A DNA stretch of 47,500 nt from Trachelipus rathkii (Eukaryota > Arthropoda > Malacostraca > Isopoda > Trachelipodidae), in contig JABUQX010027514.1 in assembly GCA_015478945.1 (NCBI GenBank), positions 1 to 47,500 on the forward strand, in the 5' to 3' direction. How positions within the stretch are numbered: position 1 is the first letter of the stretch; every line of letters starts with the position of its first letter. Under the pieces are notes generated by a model. The model worked only from the letters and a program-made list of their open reading frames with translations, was not told where the DNA came from and did not search any database. The translations under genes and the position numbers were made by a program. Of this stretch, positions 1 to 11,820 are shown piece by piece.

Positions 1-1491
1 ATAACCAAAAAGTATTATTCCAACAATTGATGTCACCAACTCATATAACAATTAAGGGAGACCATTTGAGAAATAAACCAGTCAAGAATACAAAAGGGTT
101 CTGGAATTCAGAATAAGGGTGCCATAATAATTAAGCAAATAATATAATACAAACATAACACTGAATATTCTATTGTATCATACAACATATAATTGTTTCC
201 AACACCTCTTTTATCTTGCTCTATTACTCAACCGCTTTATTACATCCATCATATAATGTTGCACCATAAGCATGGCATGTTTACATCTATAATCGTCCTA
301 ACTTAAATCTTTATCCAAGTCATGGTGGACTAATAATCGTAAAGGTAAGAGCTTTTCTTGTTATCTATTCATTTCAGTTAATTTAATAATAATAAAAATG
401 AAATCCTAAACTATCTAGGATTACAATATATACACTTGGTAATAAAATTTCGTATATCACGGAAAAACTACCCGTCAACACCAATTATGCTTCTGTAGAT
501 TGTTTGATCCAGAATAGGAAATACAGTTGCGCTCAGAACTTATATGTTATTATATCTACTAATACCCGGTCCTATATACATCGTTCAGCTTATTAGACAT
601 CTATTTTTATTGCCTCAAGCCTATGACCGTCTATATACTAGTGTATACAGATAGTTACCACTCTTGGTTATAGAATAAATGTATATATATAAATATATAT
701 ATTATATCAATAACATTCAGTAAATACTCAATAACTACCTAAATTATTTACGTGAGCTAAGCATAGTTTAGGAATTTAGTCCACGATGTGAGTCAAAGAT
801 ATGCAGTGCTGAGCTGTTCGGGCGCTCGACGCAGGTGTTTCCATTCTTCTTGTTTACCAGCACTGGAACTTGCAACAAGGTGTTTCCAAAATACAAACAT
901 TAAAACGCAACTGCGAAATTACAAGAAAAAAAACAGAACTGTTGAGTTAGAGTGCCTTCTACGTAATTTATTCCTAGATATATAACTCATCCAAAAGTGG
1001 ACTTAATATATAAGTCAATAGTCATTCTTCCTTGAGGGATACCTTGGTATCCTTGGGGATCTATTGACGCCTCATGAATTGGCCCTGTCAACCAAGATAT
1101 AAAGTCTGTTTATGATTTTTACTATTTATTTATTAAAAATTTAATATGTGAGTGAAAAGACCTAATTAAGTGCAATTAAGAGATGTGTCAGGTATTAATT
1201 CATACCTTATTGCAACTCAAAGGGACTTTGCCACAGTGCCAAAATCTGCACTGAAATGGCTGCTGAAATACAGAGGAACACTGTGCCTTGCATTATTTCT
1301 TCAAAATCCTCAATTATGGATTACAATATTATTCTAAGGTACGTTGTGCGTGTCTTGTGGTAGGCTGTTTGTACACAAAGGTTTAGTACGTGCTTGTTCT
1401 ACATTAGTTTGAAGATGGTTTGTAGTCAGGTCTTTTACTAATCACCACTGCAAAAATGCCTAATGCGTTAGGTTCCAGTTATCTGTTTTTT
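1..1491. other. AT-rich non-coding stretch
   Basis: I see no gene here. The sequence is AT-rich with stop codons in all frames and no splice-bounded open frame of note. The 65-codon frame around 788-985 has no recognisable motif and I treat it as chance. A polypyrimidine run (about 1482-1496) closes the stretch, just before the exon-like segment that starts at 1532. Confidence 0.5.
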
Positions 1492-1531
1492 TTCCCCGGC
1501 CGCACTAGAAGATGATGTAGTTCCTGGTTAG

Positions 1532-1711
1532 AATGACACAGTAAATATCTCTACGCCCTCTAGCCCAATTGCTTCTTGCCAACTACGAAACAAGCAAAAA
1601 CTAGAGGATGTACACAGGAACTTGAGAAGGGAGCAAGCGGAATTTCTTAGAAGCGGAATGGCAAGGAAAGAAAGTTATAAATGCATGGTGAAAAATGAAT
1701 TTTTAAAATAA
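1532..1711 (+). CDS. Possible terminal exon or coding relic, unknown protein
   Basis: Fifty-nine open codons end in TAA (1709-1711) and directly follow a TTAG that could serve as a splice acceptor (AG at 1530-1531, with a TTCC pyrimidine patch and a long T/C run further upstream). The predicted peptide starts DTVNIST after one residue and continues into a charged, helix-prone segment rich in Arg, Glu, Lys and Leu (for example EDVHRNLRREQAEFL). Such tails are common in Myb/SANT-type and Harbinger-associated DNA-binding proteins, but I do not recognise a family. The same frame stays open for about 10 codons upstream of the TAG at 1529-1531, so a pseudogene with one stop codon is an alternative. 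No donor or upstream partner exon was found. Confidence 0.28.
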   Translation, partial: NDTVNISTPSSPIASCQLRNKQKLEDVHRNLRREQAEFLRSGMARKESYKCMVKNEFLK

Positions 1712-4700
1712 AATGGTTATATGTTAGTGAGTATGTTGATTTGATCCATCTAAATATGTGTTTCGTTCACCGACACCAAAGCCACATTGGCAACTTTTAT
1801 TTTCTTTTTTTTTTTTCTATTGTTTTTTTTATAAGATTTGACTCTTTACTCTAAAAGTGTAGTTATTGTTTTTCCTTACATATAGTAATATTCAGTAATT
1901 CTCTTGAACTTAGAATGGGATAGTTGTGCCATTATTTTTATTATTATAATATTAGTGTTGTGTTATTCTTTTCTTTACCAGGATTAAGATTTCTTTAATA
2001 ATCACTTTACTTGCACTGATAGTTATTTTGAACATTATTTCTATCCAATTCTTAATTGCTTTCTGTTCACTTGTCATTTACAGATATATATTATTATCTT
2101 TTATTAAACAAACTATTACGAGTTATTTCACGTCAGTCATTATTTTAAATATTTATAAGAAACAGTTTGGAATATTTGATCAAATAAATTTATTTTTTAT
2201 TATTAGGGGGTTCATTTAGTTATTATTATTACTGGACTGATATTGCAGCGAATTAAAGCTGGGGTGTTTCGAGATATGCAGACGAGTGGCTCTCTTAACT
2301 CTTTCCGATTAACGTGGTAGTCGGAACATAGGATGATCTCCCAGATTGACTTTGACCAACAAAAAAAGAAAATAGAACGATTCTTTCATTTAATCATGTC
2401 TAACTGGGAGCTACAGAATCGGACTAAGCTCTGGTCTCAGATGCAGAAGGCTTGTCGCGCGGCATGGTAGAAGCAACGGGCCTGATCTGCGAACGCACGT
2501 GAGCATCTTGCAGTTTTTGCTTGCTTGTGTGCGCACAACATGATGTGCTCGGAGAATGTATTATATTATTATTATTCCCTTTGTAGCTTGCGGGTACGTC
2601 GGCTGTGAGAGGTCAGTTGAATTCTCTATAACATCATGTTCTGTGCTGACGGTACAGAGTCTGGCAATAAGGACGGTGGTGGAAGCTGGGTTGGGTTGAC
2701 TTGTCTTATCTCTGGACTTATTTGAGCTTCCCAAGGAAAGCTTATGCATTAGCGGTTCCGAACCTGTCATTGTTGTTCTCCGAGGTAATACGCCTTTCGT
2801 TTATTGTTTCAGCGAAACTGTATGCATAAGTCGTACCATTTATGATATTACGGTTAGATGGTGGAGAGTAAGAGGGTAGAGTGTGAGATGTATTTTGTTG
2901 AAGGCTGCGTAATTTGTGCTCTTGCTGTGGCCTTGACTGAACATGATGAAAGGGAAGTCGATTGAATGTAGACGATGTGGGTGATGGGTGTAATGTGGTG
3001 TATCGTGGAGGTGAATAGAAACTGAAAGGAGAGAGTTGGGGCATCTTTTGAAGATCATTATGTAATTTCTCGGTATATTTTTGTTCGCTTGTAAGTACTA
3101 GATTTTAATGGTGAGAATTTGGAGATGTTTGAGAGTGTGAATATCAGGTGATTGCTGTTCCCTGAGGGTGACATGAGGGAGGCCCGCGAGAATCGTTTCT
3201 GGGACACAGTTTGGTAATGTCGTTCTTGGACGGGGGCGAGTGGGTGCTGTCAGATTAATTGTGTTGGGTACGAGGCTGCCATGTTGGTATGATAAGGATC
3301 AAAAAGGAGGTATGAAACAGAGGAGCCTTTACCGAGTGTGGAGATCGGGACATTATGGTAGCTTGAAGTGATTGATTTCCTGTGAATAAGAGATTGATAT
3401 CGGTGTGTAAGCAAAGCTTTGTTAGAGTTGACAATTTTTTTTTAATGCTGCAAGATCCAGAAAGGGGTGAGGGAAGAACTAGGATTGGATCATTACATTT
3501 CTAATGAGAAAAAAGAGTTTATTTTAGCGTCAGAGAATCTAAATTTTGCGACAATTCCAGGATGAAATATTTAAATAGCATTGAGCTTTGGAGGTTGACT
3601 GTAATTGAAGTTATAACAAGGTTTGCTAAATTTTAGTTGATCGGGAATGATATGCGAATGGCCAGGAAAAAATTCACCGTTGGGTCTATAGTGCTTCTGG
3701 CACCTATAATATCCCGAGGGAGCGATCTACCCACGCCAACGCAGTAATCCCATTACAGGCCGGAAGCTCATAAGTACCAACAGCAAGTCTCAATCCAGCC
3801 GAGCATGTGGGAATACTGCAGAGGCGGAAAAAACGTTGTCTTCTCTCCGCCATATCGGGTGGGGTTGGGGGGTGGGGGGTCTTTCTGCAGAAGACTTGAA
3901 TGGGAGCATAGAAGTGATTACGATGTAATGTATTAAATGCATTGCTTGTATAGTAACAAGAGGGTAGCATGGAGAATCAATACATCACAATAGGGGAGGT
4001 GTAGCAAATGGGTAAGGAGGGGGGAGGGAATGCTCAGTGGATTATTGAACGATTGGCACAAATTTAAATTAAAGAGCTTCAGCTTCAAGACAGAAGTTAT
4101 AGCACAGGTTGTTTAGCAATTCATTAAGACACATAATAGGAAGAATTAAAACGTAGAGACGGCCACAGTTAGGTAAACCGTGCCAAAAATGTTGAAATAC
4201 GAGGGGACCAGTAAAGAGGTTTCATTTTGGTTGAGGCCAGTCCTAAGCCCGGGGGATAAGTGTTTAAGTAGAATTGATGGATTTATGGTCAAATTCCTGA
4301 TGCATAGGACTCTGTGGTTGAATCAGCCCTCTTCGATACATAAGTAAGTTAAATTACTAGGTTGGGTATTTTATGAGTGTATGTCACAAAGAAAAGAAGA
4401 ATGGAAATATACCACGCGTCCTACCCCGTGTATTTTGTGCTCTCAGGCTCTTCGGGCTAGAAACTTTTAGTCGTTCAAGTATAGAAGTTAACATGGGTCA
4501 CTCTCCTGAGATCAAGAGATTTGAAGAGAAGTCAAAGATTAGGGAGTTAGCAAATATATACAACAACAAGATATCAGCAACTTATAAACTATCTGAGGCA
4601 TTCTTTGAGCAGGAAGTTTGGAATAATGAAATAAGAATTCCAGAATACTCGATAGAGGTGACATAGTCGTGAATTGGAAATTGCGGCTGATATGAGGGCG

Positions 4701-5480
4701 GGTTGATCAGGGGGCCAATTTTTCATAAATAATTCTTTTTGTTTGTCGTAAAAATGTGATTGGATTGTAGAGCAACATGGATGATTTTTGGGTTTGAATT
4801 CCCAAGGTATGATCCAATAGTTACCTAGTGGTCGTAAGCTGGTCTAAGGTCGCTTAATAGGTCATATAATCAACAAAAGACACAAGGGAAAGTTTTGGTG
4901 GGTGTAAACATTGAAAGACCCATGAGAAACCTGCCTCAGGAACAGAGAAGAAAGAATAAGAGAACATGCTCTAATCTGGTATGAGTCTAAATATAGGATT
5001 ATAATTTAGGATAGTAAGTTTACATATTAAAACTAAGGGTAGTATTATAAGATGAGAGAGCATCAGATGCATTTTTCTACAAGGTAGACCACGGGGGCGA
5101 TGAGGAGCTTGGTCATGAGGAAGTTCGTCAGAAGGAGATGATTTTTGCATGAGGCTCAATAACACACTCCCAGGAAAAGGTTGTGGCGAGTGATCCAGAT
5201 GTTTGATCATCGCGTTGAGCGAGTTCACATGAAACTTGGATGCGATAGTGACGTGGTAACGAAGTAGGTCATACTGGATGTGCAATTGTGCGGGGTATGT
5301 CGCGCAGATGCTGGGCAGCGAAAGAAAATGAAAGTTGGTCTGACGATAAATGAGGGCAAGTGTTAGGGGGTAAAGGTAGTCAGTGAGAGTGGGGTTGTGA
5401 GGTGCGCGCAACAAGGGAAATGTTTGATAGTAAATGCCAACAGGCGCGCGGTGGAGGAAGCGAGGACATAGGACGCACTA
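1712..5480. other. No recognisable gene; partly G/T-rich sequence
   Basis: Nothing here supports a gene. The first 500 bases are very AT-rich. From about 2240 the composition shifts, and 2900-4060 is rich in G and T on the plus strand with short GGGAGG-like and GTGGGT-like runs. The minus-strand open frames of 70-150 codons in this part are Pro/Ser/His-rich, as expected from reading purine- and G-rich sequence backwards, and show no domain. Confidence 0.45.
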
Positions 5481-5489
5481 CTTGATAGA

Positions 5490-6830
5490 GAGAGAATGAT
5501 ACATCCGTCAGTCTGGCATAGTACTCACAGTGCGCGTGTTTGCAACACATATAGAACTTTTGTTCTCAACATCAGAAGGTCGAGTCCAATACACGGTCTC
5601 AACGAACTGCTCATCAGCGTCGAATTGGAGGCCAGCGCAGCTCTGCTAGATGAGCGGATAGCTTTTATGAGAGTATCACGTCACTCATAGTTTGTTGTCA
5701 ATTTTAGTACTAGTGTTGGATCTGGTGTGTGATAAGCGCATCGGAGGTATTTTCGAGCTTTTCTTCGCTCTACAACGCTGAGTATAAAGGAATGTCCGTG
5801 TGCTGTTAGAGCAGCTATGCTGTCGGTCGGCACTATGTCGTTGTACGTGATAATTGCCGTGCACAGTTCAGTACCTGGATTCCAGCTAGACGTATCGATT
5901 CAGCATGAATGTTCTGAGCGGTTCATGCTTGCCGATCGCGCAGTATCAGTTTTGTGAGTCTATGGCCTGTTTAGGCTATTCACGCCTGGTAGCCGGAGAT
6001 GGATAGGCTGATGTGGTTGTATTGAGTTATCTGCATCTCGGTTCACTGCGGAAGCGTGGTTGAGTGCCGGTGTTAGTGATACGATAGACTACCATTATTG
6101 GAACATTCGTTCTTTGGAGTGTTATACGGGGCGTGATGAGTTCTAATTCGTTTAGTGCGATACAGATCGTTGTTATGGAAGCTGAGGCGATTTTATGAGA
6201 AGTGCGACGCAGTTGCTGTGTTTGACTCTATTGCTCACAGTAAATCACCAGGATTCTGTGATCTGTCGCAATACGTTAATACTTAGCGACTGATGTATGG
6301 AATCCATCGTTTGATGGACACGATGCAGATGTGTCGCGAGTGTAGTGCTGAGAAGCTGGGTAAGTGAGCGGAATTCGTCCCGTCGAGGCATTGGATAGGG
6401 AGGTCATGTGTATGTTCGCTTGCCTTGTGTGTCATGTATCGTCGACTCGGTTCTGATATCATATGGCGAATGTAGGTGATCTGATTATCATAATGCTCTA
6501 ATGTTCAGTTGTGCAGGGAGACGAGACGTCTATGGGCAGGAATCGTGATGGATATGTTTCTCTAGTGTCTTGGAGGGGTAATGTACTAAGTAATATGATG
6601 ATGGGTGCGCCGAGTTTCTCGTTACTTTCATGCAGGTCTTAGGCAGCATGTGCGAATGTTGTGTTTGACATTCTGCATATACTGTGAGGCCGTCCGCTCT
6701 TCGGCAGCTACGGGCCTGTTTTCTTTGATTTTGCCAATTGTTTTCTCAAGCATTTTGCAAACTTATAATGTCAATGCATTCTTGCCAATTAAAATTCTTC
6801 GTATGGGTTCTTGATCTATTAACATGACCT
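5490..6830. other. High-complexity, CpG-containing stretch with no recognisable feature
   Basis: The composition is close to even in all four bases and CpG dinucleotides are frequent (for example CGTCGACTCGG near 6442), unlike the AT-rich surroundings. No frame is open beyond about 70 codons, and I see no tandem periodicity, tRNA or rRNA signature. Similar texture recurs around 7850-8350 and 9950-11400. It may be decayed repeat DNA or poorly polished consensus sequence. Confidence 0.35.
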
Positions 6831-6883
6831 TCTTTCTTTCTTAGAGCTCGAGTCAGGGCCTTTTTTGGCAAATGGACAGGATT

Positions 6884-6937
6884 AAAATCTTGCATTTACA
6901 TAAAATCTTGCATTTACATAAAATCTTGCATTTACTC
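6884..6937. repeat. Three-copy 18-bp tandem repeat
   Basis: The 18-bp unit AAAATCTTGCATTTACAT occurs three times head to tail. The first two copies are identical and the third differs only in its last two bases. It lies in non-coding DNA with no gene nearby. Confidence 0.9.
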
Positions 6938-9900
6938 TTGCACTAGATTTCTTAAATGGGAAAACTTTTTTCAGGAATGTTAGTTTATCTTTAATTCAAA
7001 AGGCTTCTTAATGATTACAGTGATTTTTTTTATGGTGTTCTCCTTATGCTATGATGCAATTAGTCTGCTGGATGCTTTACTGACTTTAGGTAATTGAACT
7101 TTCTTACCATACAGCAGTCTTGACTATCTTTTACTAATGCGAAAACACATCTGTATCAGCCAATTCAGGTTTCTCTGTTTGTTCTTCTCTTAAAATGGTT
7201 CTTGGTTCGTATATATTATAAAATATATATTGTTATAACTTTCTGCATTTATGTGGGTAATATTATATTAAGGTTTTTTAGGCTGCACAAGACACTGGGT
7301 ACAAGTTAATGCTGATTGCATCTGATGCAGTTTCTGGCATTGCCTATGTATACAACGAAATATGCATCAAATTATAGTGAACAGAACAATAACAAAAATA
7401 ACTATGTGACACCACATAACGCCAACTAAATGAAACAGCACCCACTAAATTAATAGACAAGACAACCACTCTAATGCTCGGAGAACACAGCAAGAGAGAG
7501 ATGTGTAAAGTCGTAATGAAAGAAGCATGAGCATGGCTCATAATGATTCACTTGAAGGGGCGATGATCCGTCTGCATATTTCTCTGCATCATGTCTAGTG
7601 TCAACGTTATATGATGATTCTACAGTTTAGATTTCAACTCGCTCATGGGTCTTCAAATAAGAGTATTTACATTATAATTTAGGATCTTTTGTTTTCTTAA
7701 GTATTTTTAGATGTTAAAGGTAACCTTGTGTAGCTGAATTTTCAAGTTATTTTGGCAGCAAAAATGGTAATTTGATTGGAGCTCAAGATTCGTGGGTTAT
7801 AAGTAGGGGTCTATGTATAGACCCTGTTTACGGGACTAATACTAATAGGAGCGTGCTTTAAATTCGAATGATTTTTAATTTTTGCATGTCCCGCTCGTGC
7901 ATTTAGTGATGTAGGTTAGAGCGGAAGTATTTAGGTCGTATTTATGGTATGCTAGTACTCCGTGATACGCGTGGTCGTTAGGCTGGAACATACTTTATTT
8001 AGTAGTTGATAGTCAACAACATAGCAGTGATAGTGCGTTATTTATCGTGCGTAGGTATTGTGTATCTCGCTAGAGTAAATGACAGTATGAGGTAGAGCTA
8101 TATATCATATACCGATAATGAGAGAAAGTTAGTGTATTATATTACTGCTATATAGGTAGTAGTTGAACGTTATCATGGTGATGTAGGTTTCAAAGCAGTA
8201 CTTAGAGTAGGGTGGTGATATATTCACGTAGTGCCGAGGTGCGTTACTGACGACGGGTGATAGATAGGTGAGTTAGGGCTACAGAAAGTGAGTGGTCATC
8301 CACAATTTCACGTTGAAGGAGTTAGTATATTGTAGATAGCACTGGGTCGCGAGGAATTACAATCTGTGTAGGTGAGCGTAAAGATGTGCTAATCAAAGAT
8401 ATGAGATATAAAGCACTATTCTGTTCAGTCTGAATTGTATTAGGAATCGTAGATGAATTTGGTAATCAGGATACATTAATATTATTATTATAGGGTAACA
8501 GATATATTAATTAAATTTCTGTTTGAATAGGGTTCGAACGGTGACATACAACCTCATGATGGAAAGCTGTCTCATTGCCAGGAAGTCAAAGATCCTCTAA
8601 TTCGTGTGTCGATCATTTTCTCTCATCTCTCCTTCTTCTATGAACCAGGACGACACAATATCTTGAATACATACAGCTCTCTGAACTATCGTTACTCCTT
8701 GCCTACAATCTGAACGTCGGATGCTGGTCTAACATGGCGCGGGAGGTGTACGGCCATAGGTGGGCTAGCGAGCGCCTCTAACCTGTGGCTTGTGCAACCC
8801 CTACAGGTTCTAGCGTATGTTACGATATAGCCTTTGTCTGCATGTCATTCAGCTAACCGCTCTGCTATCCTTTAAGGTTTACGTAAAAGTAACTGGTTTC
8901 ATATCCCTAACGATCATATAGCAAATAAAATATAATCTTTGGCCTAGTGAATGATATTACGTTCATTTTCCAGAATTACCATAAACTTAAAATTTAGTAA
9001 GTTTTCTTAGCTTAAAATGTTTGTAACACGTTTAAGAATAAATAATCAAACAAAATCAATAATATTTTTATTACACAACCCATAATAAGTAGATTAAATG
9101 ACATAGCTTATATATATCTATTATCTTTATACTGTATATCCAGGATGTATCATAATTAATTATGTACTAGAATAGTTATTCCTAGGTATACATCATATGC
9201 ACAACTATAATATTTATATTTATATCAGTTTAAATCATGTTATTACCATTGAATAACCATAGACTATTAATTTTAGATATAATCGTCCTTCCAGGTGCGT
9301 GTGTTGTTGTGTTTGTCGTGTGGGATGAACTGAAAGTCAGTAAAAGCATGATTAAGATTATAATGAGTCACTTGGCTCGCCGCACCGCCACGATTGTCGG
9401 TGCGTGGTCTTTAGTGTGAGAAGCTTCATAAATCAGATACAGATTTATACCATAACCTAGGACTTCCACCATAAGTAAAGGTGCGATGGAGCCCTCATGA
9501 ATGTGGTATCGTTAGTATAAAGTTATCATTTATTACGACATGTGCAGTAGAAAACTCCTGCCATATATAACGCATCAACTATTATGACCATCTGTCATAC
9601 GGTAATAAATCTTCGGCGTCCTTTGGCCACATTGCACATCTTATACTGTATTGAATAACGCTTTTTCTTCACGTTGACTCCAAACACAATCACAAATATA
9701 ACATCCGCTTTATCGTAATGACTATCATCCATTGTTATCCATAAGACCAGACTATCTAAACCGACTATTTGATTCTCATCTATACACCCTTCTTTCATCA
9801 GTATCAGATCTCCCTATATATATGTTTCCCATGATATCATGGCATTTTAATTATCTTTCTCACTGTCCTAACATGCCCACATTGTCCATACGGAAGCAGG

Positions 9901-11455
9901 ATTGTACTGGATCGTATATCGTCTTAAGTTTCCGAACTATAGTATTATCACTATAGCATTAATGGCTTTCAGGGTATACGACTGAACATACACCGCTCGT
10001 GTAAGAACACTAGCTCTCTACGGTATCAAGATATTAATGATGCATTTGCATCGGGATTTGCATAAAAGTAGATTTATCAAGCTTGGCACTACGCTCCTAT
10101 AAACACCATCTGCGGAGCTATGACCAATGTCCATCGGAGAGCACTTAGCACTATGGCATACAGACATTCGTGCATCCCACTAGGGCGAGCCCATTCGATC
10201 CGCTGACCCGAAAATAGCAAGCTAAATATTTTAAACATCTGAGAGCTTCTGGTGTTGCACTAGCTGCCCTTTCACGATAGCTCATGGGGACGAGGAGGAA
10301 TATGAGAAGGACGAGATAAAGCGTGACCCTTATGTCCCGACATTACACACGATGATCTCGAGCCGACAGAACCTAGCCAGAGATGTGAGATAATATCACG
10401 AGATACACTAGCTCTCAATGCTTAAACTGTCCTTCTGATAGCTTCGACAGCAGCACAAACAACGAAACACCAAATCATGTCAGCGTGAAATACAGCACGG
10501 CGACCTACTCTCTTCCTTTCTCCATCACTCAAACTACGCTTCCCCTACCTGGTCATCCACAGTACCAGAGACTAACATTAAAAAAATTTATCTGAAAACA
10601 GATAAGCTCGCCGGCAAAATATATGTAGGAAAATTAAATTGATTAGACCAGCCAAGGAGGAGAGGCACAACGAGGCAATCAGACATTTAGTCCGGGCTCC
10701 AATTTCGACTGCCAACCTTAATAATTACTTGTCAGTCTCAACTCTAGTTCGAGTAAGATTTTCCCAGATGACTACTAGCCAGCATGCTCGTACAGGGTTC
10801 GCGTATCCGGACTAATAGCTGTTTAATCTCCGCATTCAGAAATCTCTCCGGCATACACTATCCAGTCAGCATAGCTCAATAGATTAGAGGCCATGGGGCC
10901 AGCACCGGATGCTTGCCCTGAATTGGAGTGTCACTGAAGGCGCCCTGTTGCAGAGTCTAGCTACACCTAAATACAATTTGATTGTCGTTACTGCTTCTGC
11001 AGTTTTTTTAAATTGATTTATCTATTCTATGTTAGCCTTGATCCTATTGCGCAGTACTCTATCACTTCCAAAGTGCGAATAATCAGTATTCCGAGAGTTC
11101 TTATTCGTACCATCCAGTCCCTCGCAGGGGTTCACACAAAGCCACATCCTATCAACCAAAATTACATGGAAGAGCTTATTATTCAGTGGCAGTAGAACAT
11201 TAGCACTCCACAAAGCGTAACTCCCTACTTGTTCGATGACCGTACAGATCTTCCGCCTTCTCGTAATCATCTGTTATGCTAGGTACAGTGCTGTTATTTA
11301 GATTCCTCATTCCACACAGATACAGCTTCGGGTGAAACTAATACCCCTTCCATAACGCTTTGTTAATCACATCAACTGTAATATTTAGAGTAGACTCACC
11401 CTTACGAGCTTTTGGCGCTCCAGTTCTTGATTCCTTTCACCCGAGTAATTCCATC
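6938..11455. other. Non-coding stretch, downstream intron or flank of the minus-strand gene
   Basis: I see no exon of the minus-strand helicase-type gene or of any other gene here, although the donor at 11817 requires a downstream exon at lower coordinates. The stretch alternates between AT-rich sequence and high-complexity CpG-containing sequence (7850-8350, 9950-11400). The open frames of 60-82 codons carry no motif that I can name. Confidence 0.4.
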
Positions 11456-11478
11456 TATATATATATATATATATATAT
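11456..11478. repeat. Short (TA)n tract
   Basis: An uninterrupted run of alternating T and A, about 23 bases long, downstream of the minus-strand exon. Confidence 0.9.
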
Positions 11479-11659
11479 GTACCACCTGCAGATTTACCAT
11501 TCTTCAACTTTCTCACACTACTTATTACCTCCTCCCTACTCATAGTGAAAAATATATTATTGCTTTTAAACTATCAAGTTAAATATTTAAGTTGGTATGG
11601 TCAAGGGTGGACATTTAACCAATTTACCAAATTTTTTTTATTACTTGGTCCATTATCTT

Positions 11660-11755
11660 AAAAAAGAAAAAAGAAAACACTCAAACTGTGAAGAAAAAAA
11701 TAGAAAGAAAGAAACGAGAGAAAGAAAAGACTAGAAAAGAAAGAAGAAGGTGAGG
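11660..11755. repeat. A/G-rich (polypurine) tract in the intron
   Basis: About 96 bases are almost entirely A and G on the plus strand (AAAGAAAGAAA-type), hence C/T-rich on the coding minus strand. It begins about 60 bases inside the intron that follows the exon ending at 11818. It resembles intronic polypyrimidine sequence, but I see no good acceptor-plus-exon immediately after it. Confidence 0.7.
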
Positions 11756-11811
11756 TCAAGATACATATTTGAGAAAGAACACTTTAAATGTTTAACAATC
11801 TTGCACATTAG

Positions 11812-11820
11812 GCTTACCTG
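11812..11820 (-). other. Splice donor of the helicase-type exon
   Basis: Read on the minus strand, 11820-11812 is CAG|GTAAGC, a near-consensus metazoan donor. It directly follows a run of Gln codons that ends the conserved helical motif. Translation past it gives a hydrophobic tail and then a stop, as expected for intron sequence. Confidence 0.8.

Noticed and set aside
3704..3970. 88-codon minus-strand ORF near a G-run
   Set aside because: No start context, no homology that I recognise and composition driven by the G-rich complement.
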